Notes under the pieces: model-generated | Seen by the model: only the letters and a program-made list of their open reading frames with translations | Told to the model about the DNA's origin: nothing | Database searches by the model: none | Made by a program: the position numbers and the translations under genes | Assembly: GCF_000165425.1 (NCBI RefSeq) | Contig: NW_001799277.1 | Location: forward strand, 248,001-312,000 | Length of the DNA stretch: 64,000 nucleotides | Direction of reading: 5' to 3' | Source: Paramecium tetraurelia | Taxonomy: Eukaryota > Ciliophora > Oligohymenophorea > Peniculida > Parameciidae | Shown here: positions 51,681 to 63,600 of the stretch, piece after piece | Layout of the letters: every line of letters starts with the position of its first letter | Numbering within the stretch: the first letter of the stretch is position 1

Positions 51681-52067
51681 TCATACAAATTAGGAGAATC
51701 CACATTGACCACATTTTTGTTAGTAGAAGTAATTCTAGCATTAGCAAACTGAGCATTTCTTTAAGAAGGAGAAGGATTTATTCAAACTTTCTGTTTTTTT
51801 GGATAAATCTTCAAGAAATAATGCTTATGAAAAAACAACATCTTCATCATCATTGCTTTCCACTGAGCTATGACTGCTTCCAGTTAAGTTTTATTCTTAA
51901 AGCTTTATAGTTTCGAATATTTATAGTCCTTAATCCTTTTTATTTGGAATAAATCTTGTTCCAGGAGCATCTCTTGTGGATTATTGACATCTGTTACAAA
52001 ATTTTCGAAATGAATAATTTAGGTTTCTGCATTCAGCACAAATCCAATCACAAGGTTTGTTTTACAT
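51681..52067 (-). CDS. small RanBP2-type zinc finger protein
   Basis: A single-exon ORF of 128 aa. Residues 5-32 read CDWICAECRNLNYSFRKFCN followed by RC, i.e. W-x-C-x2-C...N...C-x2-C, a RanBP2-type finger with the signature Asn and Trp. A serine/acidic middle (SSHSSVESNDDED) follows. The C terminus has a second Cys cluster (CSVCQCQNYFYQQKCGQCGF), another possible zinc site. Such fingers bind RNA or ubiquitin. An upstream ATG at 52108 in another frame is less likely because it does not read through the finger. Confidence 0.8.
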
Positions 52068-54351
52068 TTTTTAGTAAGTGAGCAATTTAATTTAATTTTA
52101 TTATTCATCTTTCCTTTTATAATAAAATTAAATAATCATGCAAAAATTAATGAAAAAACCGACGTTAGATTCAATTAATTTCATACGCAATCTTTACGTA
52201 TTCTTTACTTTAATAATATAACGGACAACAATCTTGATGCAATTCGAGAATAATGAATCCTTTTCATTTAAATTATAATGAATAGGTTACTAAATGCTAA
52301 AAATAAGAAATATCGAAGTTCTCATTTTTTATTTTATTTCATTTCTTATCTGCTCCAATAGATAAATACAGTTATAAACTTGGACCTAGCATTAATTTTA
52401 CAAGGATATTTGAATATAAACAAAATTTTAATTCTTTGATATATTTCAATATTTTATTTCTATATTATTTAATAATCATTATTTCATTAAATATAAAATA
52501 ATGAAATTTCATTTATAAATTTTGATATTTGATATTTCTATGTGCATATTAACAATCAAGAAATAATCTATATTATAGCAACACAAATCTAAAAGGCTTA
52601 TAAATGATTCAGTGGTGTTGTGTATAGTACTTCGAATGAGGTTTCATCTGTTTTTTGTATTTTTATCAAGAATTAATCAGATGTTAATTCTTTTTTGTAA
52701 AAAATAGACCACAAATTTTGTTTTTAAAATTTGAAGATGTTGTAAAACTCAAAAAATTAATTATTTTATTAAATAATCTCTTTGTTTTTCTTAAAATAAA
52801 CAGGTGAATAAGTATAAATTTAATTATTTTATTAATTTATCTTTGGTATGTGACACTAAACTATTTATGTGATATTACTTTTAATTCATTTTTTTTGCAA
52901 ATACTCCCCATATATTTTCTGTAAAATTATTGATTTGTACACTTTTTTGGACTCATTCCACCATCTTAAAAAACATAAAGTTTTCCGTTCTCAAAAATTT
53001 TTATTTTCCCCACCAAAGCCTTGCTCTCTGATTAAATAATGTATTTCTAGTTTAAGAGTCCATTTTTTGTTGCCTCCATCAACAAGAAGTCAAAAATGTA
53101 GAATTAATAAGAATTACTAATCTTTTTAATCTGTGCAGACATTATTCTACCTATTTACATATATACTAAACTTCTTAGGTTATATTGGCTATTAGATAAA
53201 TTCAACCCTATTGAATGGAATTCGAATGGATTATGTAGAAACAATTTCATTTTAATCATCAGAATAGTTAATGGTATTCACTCCTTAAAATCGTTGGCAT
53301 ACACTCGAACTTTAATCAAGACTGTTTAATGATATATCGATTGCTTGGCTATATTGATTGAGATCACATTGACTTGAAGATATCATAAGATAAATTAATA
53401 ATTAATTAGATAAAACAAACTAATTTCAGAGGAACTGCAACCGAAAGTCTTCATAAAATATTCATTTATTATTTATAAAAAGTTCTTTTGAATAGTCTTA
53501 AGCTAAAATTAATAAATTATAAGGTGTGAATGTTGATGTTAATTTCGGAATATAAACGTAAATATTATAAATAAAATTCATAGTTCCACTAATTATAGTG
53601 TTCTTCTTTAGGAGATGGAATAATATTTTTTTATGAAAACAACTTAATTTGTTAATTTAAGGTTTAGACTTTTGTAATTGTTTTAACAATTGTTTATATA
53701 CTTTTTTATGTTTGATCTTATAATTATTATTGTATTATAAATCTCAAATATAAAAGAAATGAGTTTTGATCAAAAGAATCAATAATTTAATGAAAAATAT
53801 TTCTTTTGCCATTTTTAAGACTGAGATATTTTATAAGTCATCCAGATTATATTATTTTTATTAGGACAATTCATTTAAATTTTAGTAAAGTTAGCTATTT
53901 TAAATTATCAAATAAAATCAGTAATTTAAATAACCAAAAAACATACTAAACTCTTTGTTTTAATTTATTATTACACACATAGATAGCAAATTCTTTAAGA
54001 ATAGTAATAAATATCATTATAAATAGCTTTGCCAATTGTGTTTAATAATCTTTAATAATTATTCAATTTACTTGGTTTCAGTTTAAATAAAGTTCCATTA
54101 TTGGATATCTATTTCTAGATGAAATTTCTCCTTCTTAAGAAGTAAGATTATTATACAATTTACATTTTTGATTTTATACAAATAATATAATATTTAGGTT
54201 CTATGAGATAATGGATTGCAACATTAAGGATAGGATAGCATCCAAGGTGAATATTTTCAGAGTTAGAGATTCGCAAATGATAAAGGAGATATAGAATTAA
54301 TTATTGCTGTTTTGCAGAGCATAAACAATCAAAGTGATTTCACTTATAAAA
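52068..54351. other. gene-poor 2.3 kb interval
   Basis: The longest stretch without a convincing gene. It is AT-rich with many TGA codons. Two ORFs stand out: 53039-53332 on + (97 aa, hydrophobic, see separate entry) and 54211-54390 on + (59 aa, overlapping the PKA 3' end, MDCNIKDRIASKV start), the latter probably chance. No RNA gene or repeat was recognised. Confidence 0.55.
53039..53332 (+). pseudogene. hydrophobic ORF, possible relic of a K+ channel gene
   Basis: 97 aa in the ciliate code from ATG 53039 to TGA 53330-53332. Segments LLIFLICADIILPIYIYTKL and NFILIIRIVNGIHSL are membrane-like. Right after the stop the same frame reads YIDCLAILIEI, and channel copy 2 has NYIDCLYMSG in the same relative place after a hydrophobic helix. 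The similarity is short, so this is a weak call. It could instead be a small membrane protein gene. Confidence 0.3.
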
Positions 54352-55403
54352 TCACCAATCTCTAAATGGATCATCAGCTTATTTGATTGAATCTGGCAAT
54401 TCGGTACTGTCTGGATAATCAGCAAAATTAGAAGTATCATTATCAGATCTAGTAATAAATGTGAAATTTACCTAACTGATGGAATGTATTTAGGTCTCAT
54501 TTATTTCTTGATCAAACTATCCCAATTCAAAGTTTGATACCATTTATGTTATTTAATATCATTGGCTCCATTTTTTAAATTTCCTAATCTTTTTGAAACA
54601 TCAGAAACTAAGAGACTTTTAATTAACTCTTTAGCATCATTATCAAAATTTTTAGGAAACTTAACTTTTCCTTTTAATATTTTTTAATAAATTGCCATGG
54701 GATCTTCATCATTGAATGGATCAATTCCTACTCTATAAAGGAATGTAATTACCAGCCAACATCTCATAAAGTATGATACCTAAACACCACCAATCAACAG
54801 GTCTGCCATGTCCTTTATTGAGAAGGATTTCAGGGGCAAGATACTCAGGCGTTCCACATAGAGTATATGTATGATCTTCGACAACTTTAGCAAATCCAAA
54901 ATCAGTCAATTTTAAATATCCATTTTATTGAATAAGTAGATTTTCTGGTTTGAGATCTCTGTATACAATAGTCTTTGAATGTAAATACTCAAACATTAGC
55001 ACTATTTAAGCAGAGTAAAATCTAAATATTATTACATATTTTACTATGCTTCGTCATTTTCTATAGTGCCTGCATTCCTTAAATAAGTGAACAACTCTCC
55101 ACCTTGAATATACTCTAGAACAAAATATAAATATCTTTCATCTTAAGCGTAGCCTAACAATTCAATCTAAATAATTTATTATAGATATACAATGAAAGGA
55201 TGTTAAATCTATTGAAGTATTTTGAACTCAGAACTAATATGATCAACTTATTTCAATCGAAGAATTTCACATTTCTTTAACATCTTTAAAGCTACATGCT
55301 TTGAATTTGATTTCTATTTTGCCAATCTTACTCTGCCAAACGAACCAGTACCTAGAGTTTAGAGTATCTCAAAGTCTTGGAGTTTCACTTACTTATTCTG
55401 CAT
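54352..55403 (-). CDS. cAMP-dependent protein kinase (PKA) catalytic subunit
   Basis: 318 aa after introns 55167-55190, 55022-55044, 54728-54752 and 54449-54471. The core is canonical: [51 protein letters not shown] (activation-loop Thr in TLCGTPEY), [19 protein letters not shown], and C-tail [12 protein letters not shown] with PFRDW in place of FxxF. The size fits PKA-C with a short N terminus. It phosphorylates R-R-x-S/T targets when cAMP releases the regulatory subunit; in ciliates it controls ciliary beat. It shares a 25-base intergenic gap with a divergent gene. Confidence 0.96.
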
Positions 55404-55428
55404 TTATTTTGATAATTAAAAATAAATA

Positions 55429-56390
55429 ATGTCATTCAGAAAAGATAATTTTCGGGTTCAAAACTAAAATTTGATGCTGTTTATTATAAAAATACACTAA
55501 AACAGCAAGAAAAGAAAAGACCTGGATCTGGTTAACCCCTTTCGTAGCTAACTTTCCCATTATTTCCTAGAAAACCAGTTTATTCTGGCAAGTTAAGAAA
55601 TATTATAGTATCCTCAGAAAATGTTAATTAACAACATCGTATTATTAAATCAGGCAATAGTTAATAGAGTTAATATTAATTAACTCCCTCAGTTACTTAA
55701 TCCCAATTATTAGGCGTCGTAAGAATATTTTATAATAACTTTTCATAGTTCACCTTAATTTTAAATTAAAAGTTCCTAAGTGCTGAATCAAATCACAATA
55801 GGAGAGAAAAAATCAATAGAAAAACCAGGCATTTTAACAAGCACTGATTAAAATGATAAATAATTTCACGGAATAATTAGACAGAACTTGTAGTGACCTA
55901 ATCGGATATAGAAAATGTAAATATTCCAATATAGCAAGAAAAGAAGGCAAATCTCTTATGAGAAATTAAAATAGTTGCCAAAAAAGTAGTTTTAACAATA
56001 ACCAATTGATTAAATCTAACCCACACTCTAATAAATGCAATCTCAAATTGTAGTTTCTAACCAAAATAAATAATTATACACAATAGATAAAAAATAAATA
56101 AACAATTAATCCAAAATAGTCGAATATTAATATAAAATCACTATCATAACTTTAAGGCAGCCAAACTAAATGTTTTAGTGATTTTACAATGACCTCAGGA
56201 ATGACCTATAATAGCTCTTTCAATTCATGCAATTGCAATTGAAGGATGCTTCTCAATATGCTGAATAGCATGCAAATTTAAATACGAGTAGTAAAATATT
56301 CTACTTAATTTTCTAATAGAAATATAAGAACAATCAGATGATGCCAATTCATCGTTGGCCTAAAGTACTTTCTGCTAATTTTAAGAGTGA
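55429..56390 (+). CDS. hypothetical Q/N/S-rich disordered protein
   Basis: A coding frame is evident (RPGSGQPLSQLTFPLFPRKP, SSENVNQQHRIIKSGNSQQ, EKPGILTSTDQNDKQF, TKIQEQSDDANSSLAQSTF) but at least four splice junctions are needed and I could not fix all of them. The start is likely ATG 55429 and TGA 56388-56390. The composition is Q, N, S and K. No domain. Because TAA and TAG read as Gln, AT-rich non-coding frames also look Q-rich, so interior exon frames are uncertain. The start is 25 bases from the PKA start. Confidence 0.5.
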
Positions 56391-56562
56391 TTATTAAATT
56401 ACTAAATTGAGTTTATTTTTGATATCTTTTGTGAAATTAAATTCTCTTATTTTTAATATCAAATCTTTGTATTCCTCTGAAATTCTCATAATAGATAAAA
56501 ATCAATCAAATATTTATGACTTTAACATCATTATTATTATTATTATTGATTATTTGATTTTT

Positions 56563-57845
56563 ATGACTGATTCATCCTCAGAATACGATAGCATGAATGA
56601 AGGCTAATATGAAGCTAAAATAGGTGAGACACTGAAAAATAATCAATATCAAATTATAAAATGGTTAGGAGATGGGACATTCTCAAAGGTCTGGTTAGTG
56701 AAAGATTTAATTAGTTCGATTCATTATGCTCTCAAAATTTAAAGTTCATAGTATTCAGATGCAGCCGTAGAGGAAATAGATATTTTAAAGTATTATCCAT
56801 TATAAAAGTAGAATTTTGAATGAAAATGAAAATTCACCATAATGGCTTGACATTCAGAAAAATAGAATTGGTAACTAACAAGAAACTCATTGTGTAAAAA
56901 TGGTTGATTCTTTTGTTCATATTGTCAATGAAACATTGCATCATTGCGTAGTAATGGAAATATTGGGACCTACCTTATTGGATTTAATTAGATTCTATGA
57001 AAAGAAAGTATAAGATATTCTGATGATTAGAATTCTAGTATGAGCATCTAATTAGGGAAGGAGGTCACTAAATAAGTGTTGATCGGATTGATTTATGCTC
57101 ATGAAGTATGCTAAATTATACACACTGACATAAAACCAGAAAACATCATGATTGAGTTGAATGATCAATAATTAAAGTAGTTAATTAACGATGAGGAGGC
57201 GGATGATAAGAAGAAAAAGTAATAAGAGAAAATATTTAGAGAGTTAAATTAAATGATATAAATAATGGGGAAACTTTTATCTGGAATGAGAATGTAATAA
57301 TTAATGTAAACACTGACCTTAAATTTAAATTAGTTGATTTTGGAAATGCTTGTCAAACTAATCAACAATTTGAGGAAATTCAAACTAAGGAATATAAATC
57401 TCCTGAATCTATTATTTAAGCTCAATATTCAACCAATACAGATGTTTGGTCTCTTGCATGTGTAATATTCGAAATCTTGACAAATGATTACTTATTCAAT
57501 CCTGAAGGAGATAATGAAGAAGAAGAAATGGAGGATCTATTAGCCATGATGATAGAATTGATTGGACCTCCAACATAAAGTTTCTTAAGCAAAGGCAAAA
57601 GAAATTCCCAATATTTTGAAAAAAATGGAGATTTAAAAACAATTAAAGTATTTGATTTTTAAATTAGTAAGGATTTACAAAAATTCAATCTAAGTGATAC
57701 TTTAATAAAAGATTATTCTTTTGAAGAGCATGAAGCAAAATAATTATAAGATTTCATTCTCTTTGCACTAAAATGGGATCCTGTTGATAGGCCTTCCTCA
57801 TAAAATTTGTTCTTGCACCCTTGGCTTCAATAATAATAATAATGA
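56563..57845 (+). CDS. SRPK-family kinase
   Basis: 404 aa with introns near 56789-56810 (22 nt), 57010-57032 (23 nt) and 57222-57244 (23 nt). N terminus YEAKIGETLKNNQYQIIKWL and GDGTFSKVWLVKD match SRPK (kiGd...Y.v..KLGWGHFSTVWL). The catalytic loop IIHTDIKPENIM with HTD is the SRPK signature; DFGNAC and TKEYKSPESI follow. The usual spacer insert is short and acidic (DEEADDKKKK). C-lobe ALKWDPVDRPSSQNLFLHPW. It ends in a short polyQ. SRPKs phosphorylate SR splicing factors. Confidence 0.93.
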
Positions 57846-58486
57846 AATAATTTTAACAATACAAAAATAAATGAATTCTTTTTATAAAGCATTAATTTTT
57901 TTATTTTGATTAGTTTGTGATCATAAATTCTTGATTATTTAAAAAACTATATTGTTTCCTTTTATATAATTTTAGATGGCTCAATCTTATCGAAGAAATC
58001 ATTATCAATTAACTTATGATATTATGATATCAATTATAATGGAGCAAATAGTACTTATTAAATAAATAATAGTTTTGGATGTAATAATTATGAGTAAAAA
58101 AGGATTCTTGTAATAATTGGGTCAGTATTTGATAATTTATAATAAAATTTTGTATAAGTGTATTGAGTATTTAATGATACACAGGTGCAAAACACTATGA
58201 AAGCAAATAAGAGCTTTTATAAAGTTAAATACTATTCTTCTATCATGGCAATTACAAAATTAGTCTTAATTCTCTTTAGAAAAAAAAAAATAGGAAATTG
58301 ATATTCAAATAATTTTTTAGTTTATTCTAATACTTTTGAAAGATAAATTGATTTTTCAAACAGTAGAAATTAAGCAAAGACTGCTCTTTTTCGCTTTAAT
58401 TGTTCTCCTTAAGGCTCACCCTGTGTATTGACAAAGAATTATGGTGGAATGTGCAGTATGAATAAAAATATTAAAATCATTGATTA
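57846..58486. other. intergenic with one weak ORF
   Basis: About 640 bases between convergent genes. An ORF at 57976-58200 on + (74 aa, MAQSYRRNHYQLTYD start) may be chance; a neighbouring frame reads KRILVIIGSVFDN. Neither matches a known family. Long T and A runs occur near 58280. Confidence 0.4.
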
Positions 58487-60106
58487 AGATATTCATTTTT
58501 TATTGATTGAACTACCTGGATCCAATTTATAGGCCGAGCTTCTGCATCTTTAAATTTATAGAAGAACGAGGAAGATTCTAAAATCTTATAATTTCTAAAC
58601 TAGGTACATAATGAACACCATCATTTGATATCTTTATTGTATCGTCAATAGGTAAATATTTTTTTTCTCCTTTTATAAAATCTATCAATAAACAGGGAGG
58701 CTTTAAGTATCCAAACAGTATTGCGATTTAGGGTATACAGAACCACCTATTTGTGTTCAAATAAATAAAACCAACGCATTTGTCGAAATGCTTAAATACT
58801 GAATTACAATGAGACTCTGTATCCTAATTACTTGGAGATTGATTTATCGTTCGATCAGGTTTAAAAATGGGTTGATTGGGAGAGCAATAAATTTTTTACG
58901 GTCTTATTAATACGTTTGGGATGGGTGTTACGGCTTCATCAAGTTCCTCCATAATGGTTTTTAATCTATCTTATTTTTTCTTAACTAGATCTTATTTCAT
59001 CTAAATATTTGCAGGTGTAAACTCCCATAAAATACTTGATTTACTTTAACTAGGGATAATCTCTTAAAATAATCCTTGATATTCAAATGGAATTTCTATT
59101 TCGGTTTGCCAAGGAATATAGTCCTCTTTAATACCCTAAAAATATTAATGTTAAATAATCAATTTTGTATCTTCTTGTCCTAGTCTTTCGGATGGGTTTA
59201 ACACCAATAAAGATCTGATGAGATCTTAGGCAGGTTAGGGAATTGATTTGTCTAATTGATAATTGAGAGTTAAGATATTGTTGAAAATTGCATTTTCACT
59301 AATATCAGTGAAAGGCTATTTTCCATGATAAAACTAGATAATTATGAAAACAATACCTCGTACACTATACAACCAAGAGCCCATAAATCAGCCTCCTTAG
59401 ATGCTCTGCTATTATTGAGCATTTCAGGTGAAATGTATTCTGGAGTTCCAACAAAGTTTGATCTGTATTAGGTTGATTCGCTCTCAATTTTTTTGATGGA
59501 CCTCACGTGACTCTGCTAAAACTTCCTTATCTAATCAATTAAATCAGGGGGCTATTTGTGCTCTTCAAAAAAATAGCAAGTTGCAAAATCCGTCAATTTA
59601 AGGTTGTAATTTTTATCTATTAAAATATTTTTAGGTTTAATATCCAAATGAGCTATGCCCTCATTGTGCAAATAGATAATTGCTTAAGTTATTTGATAGA
59701 TGTAAACTTTAATGAAATATTCAAGCTCTTCAGATTTAGTATTTCTGTAAAATTGATAGATGTCATATATGATATTGCCTAAATCTCCAAAAGGACAATG
59801 TTCACTTACGAAATAAAGGTATTGTTTGTCTTAAAAGCTGCCAATAAATTCAACCATGCCTAAATGATTAGATTCAATGTTACTTGGATACTTTTATGAA
59901 TACTGCTTCATCATATGTCTTTCAATATAAATCTCTGATTATTTGTTCGATAGAGTGATTGATTCTTTATAAACCTTTTTGATGGCTACCTTTTTATTAT
60001 TTTTTAAGTAAATAGCTTCGTAAACCTCAGAATAGGCACCTTCCATTTTATTCATAATTATACCTTCACCAATCAAACCGACTATGTAGAAACTTTTGAT
60101 GTTCAT
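58487..60106 (-). CDS. PDK1-like kinase with PH domain
   Basis: The first intron 60040-60063 restores [14 protein letters not shown]. The kinase has [23 protein letters not shown], catalytic loop [12 protein letters not shown] and [20 protein letters not shown] with [13 protein letters not shown], as in PDK1. The HRD Arg is Leu and DFG is DFA, so activity may be altered. An insert (about 30 aa) sits before the activation segment. The C terminus ([20 protein letters not shown] ... [19 protein letters not shown]) has a PH-domain pattern with the terminal Trp helix. Several 3' introns are tentative. PDK1 phosphorylates AGC kinases such as the nearby PKA; that link is inference. Confidence 0.85.
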
Positions 60107-60641
60107 CTTCTTTTCATTTTTAAGTTGGTTCTATAACTAAATTCCTTTCATATAAAAATTAAATTATTATAAATCCATCATATACAGATGTAAATCAGCT
60201 TAAAATAATGACGTTATAACTTTTTGGCTTATCAACCTTTACCTTTTTCTTATTTGTTTAGCATGGATTCAGAATTGTTGAATAAACTATTTTAGATTGA
60301 GTGATTTTTAAGAAGAAAAACTTTCTAGAAGAATTTTTTAAAAATAACTCAAAATATAAATTTATTGTATTTGTTCCATAATTAAACATTTCTTTTCTTT
60401 CTATGTAGTTGTTGTTACCAATATTAGAAGTTGTATTTTCTAAATTAAATTAAAAATTTATGGAAACAGAGTTAATAATTTATTTTTAATAATAAAATTT
60501 AGATGTGTCAATTAATTTTGAGTATGATGACTTATCATGATTAGTCGTCATACTGAAATTAAAAAGAAATGAAAGAAGGATTTCAAATCTTCACTTGAAA
60601 TAAGATTATTGTAAATTATTTTTAATATTGTCTAAATTTAA
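60107..60641. other. intergenic, no gene seen
   Basis: AT-rich spacer between the 5' end of the PDK1-like gene and the 3' end of the G8 gene. No ORF or RNA signature was recognised. Confidence 0.6.
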
Positions 60642-63600
60642 TCAGTCTTATGGAGCTTCGATGGGTTATTAATCGGTTATACTTGCTTTGAAGAATTCGT
60701 TGTCTACTTTTTGATTTCTAACAGCCATTAATTTAGCCAATTTAAGTTTCTTATAATAAAGTAGACCAGCAATAATTAATGAAACACCAACCACAGAGCA
60801 TATGACAGCTACAACAATGGTCACAGTTGTAGAACTGTTATCTGATTTCTTAATAGACTTTTAGATGGTTCCTGGATTAGTAGAGTTGTTATTTTAATTA
60901 CCACTGCTATCTGATTGATTAACTCCTTCATCAGTCACTAGAACCAAATCATCGTTATTATTTGACGAATTGCCATTTCCATTATTGTTGTTATTATTGT
61001 TATTACCATTGTTATTATTATTATTATTATTATTGCCATTATTGTTTCCTTATCCATTGTTATTGTTTGTATTTCCTCCTGGAACTAGAATAATTTCTAA
61101 AATATAAATTATAATATTTACCTGATGTTTGTTCTGTGCTCTTGAAATTAAGTTCTGAAATTGATGAAATGGTGGTGGATTCATGTTTGAGACCAACAAC
61201 TCCTAATTCTTACAAGCCTTCTGAAATTCCCAAGGATTCTAGTTTAGTAGCCATTTCAGCTAGTCTTGATTAAGATTATTTGCCTTCATTAGAACCAATT
61301 TCAGCAGAGTCTGCAATACCCCAATCAATAACAATAGATGAAGTTGTGGATTCATCTAAAAATCTTCTTCTGTATTTCTTGGTTCCAATGATGAAATAGT
61401 TGTAAGGATCTCCTCCAATTTGTGCTCTTGCATATTATAGGAATTTATCGCCAAAGAATTCTGATGAGGTTATTTCAAGTCTTGTTGAAATTTAGAGAGT
61501 ATTCTTCAAAGCGATTTTGATCTTGCAATCCAATTTACCAGTCAACACAAAATGAATAGTACTATTTTCAAAGAAGTAGTTATTGGCACCACATTGATTA
61601 GTCATTGTCAGGAGATCATGATGCTTATTATTTGTAGTGAGTCCAGGTTATACAACTTTATTATTGACCATGACTTAGATAATTTAAGGGACAGAGAATT
61701 ACCATTTCAATATAACCCAATCTTCTGGACTGCCTGCCTCTGATCTCTTTGATAACCAATATTCAGATGAAGTTGGATTCATTCCTGCATTTGTCATGTT
61801 GATCACTGTATTCACTGATACTAGACCGACGAATTTGGATTCTCTCAAATTTAATGGTTCAGGACCATCCCACATCCACTCAGCAAAACTGTTAATTTCA
61901 TTAAAGAATAATCCGTCAGTCAACTTGATTGGCGAATATAATCTCTTGTTATAGTCTGCAGCCGTACTCATAAACATCAAAACAGTGGCCTATCTGCCTG
62001 GACACCAATATCCATTCCAAGATTCTTGTCTTGAACAATAGGTGACATTTGGGCCAAAGTATGTGTTATTACCAATACCTTGTCCGATTTATCCAAAGAA
62101 GTGACCAGTTTAATCCTCTATCAAAAAGTTGATTTATCCTGTGCATAAAAATGATCCACACCCTCCAAACCATCCTAATTTACCTGCATCTGGATTTCTT
62201 GATTTGAACAATAGAGCATTGAATTCACAATTAGTGCATGGAGAGTTTACTAAGTAATGTTGTCCTGTCATATCATGTGCTCCATGGTGTTATCTGAATG
62301 CAGCATTATTCTTACATCTAGGGAGGTTATCATAAGTTAATCTAAAGTTATGGAATTCAACATTTGTTAAGTAGACTTTGAGATCGAGTCTTTAGATTGT
62401 ACATATTGTATCAAATGCTGAAGATATTTTTGTCGAAATAGGAGGGAATGCTGATGAAGTCAAAGTACCCATTTAAATACCCATTTAGCCTTAACAATTA
62501 GGACTAAGAGAAGCAGAATAGCATTTCACGCACTCTGGTCTAGCAAGGGCTGAAATGAAGATATTGGTCAGCTTCATTTTATTCTCTTAGATGCTATTTG
62601 GAGCGGGTTTCAAGGCTATACCTCTATCATTTTCAACTACAATTGATTTTTCAAGTTAGATCTACTCACTGTAAATTGCATACATAATACCCACTTCACT
62701 ATGATGAGCAGATAATCCTTAAATGTATGAACACTAGCCTTCTGGGTCTTGTCTCACACCAAAGCAAGCCAAAACAGTACTTGAACAATGATTGTTATAG
62801 AATGATGATTAATATGCATCTGAACATTTACTTGCCATGACAAAGAATCCAGTGTCTTGAGATCCTTGTCCAACATTTCCAGACACATCAAAAATATCTC
62901 TTCTCATTTGGGTTGGTACCAATTCATCCGAGTAAACAAAGTTACCAAATACAGCCCAATTAGCAAGGCCACCTTCATTTAATATTCTCTTCTTCACATA
63001 AATCAATGCATTATCCTAGAATTTCACATATTAACTGTTATTGATCTACACCAAAGCTTTGATACCATTGTAGAACATGTTATTTTTGATTGTAATGTAT
63101 TATGAATTTTAGATGGTCAATAACATGCCTGTAGTGTCATGGAATGAACAGCCAACTACTTCACTTTGAGTCTTGATAATATCACTATTAAGATTTCTGA
63201 AATCTAATCCACTTCTTTGAGTATCATATTTGACCACAATTGTTGAATTCAACACCCATGTAAAACAGTGTATCCTCTTCTTGGGAATCCTAAATTAGCT
63301 CCTGGCTCTTCAAATATAATAGATCAAGACTCTGCATCCCAAACCATGAACACTATCTCCTCCTTGAATCTTAATCTTTCTGGTCAAATGTCCAACAACA
63401 GCTCTCATATCCAATTTTCCAATTCCAGGTTTATCAATAGTGACTGATGGAGCTCCGTAATGATCAAATTCTAGGGCCTAATTCAATGTTAAAACACATC
63501 CAGAAATAGCTGTAATAGATCTCTTCTCCTTTTGTTCTGGATCACTACCTGAAGGACCAAATACAATCTCAGTCTCCTACAGCCCAACCAGCACACTCTG

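Noticed and set aside
63230-63575. Euplotes-type programmed +1 frameshifting
   Set aside because: That system works at AAA-TAA/TAG; here TAA and TAG are glutamine and the slips precede TGA without a shared slippery codon.
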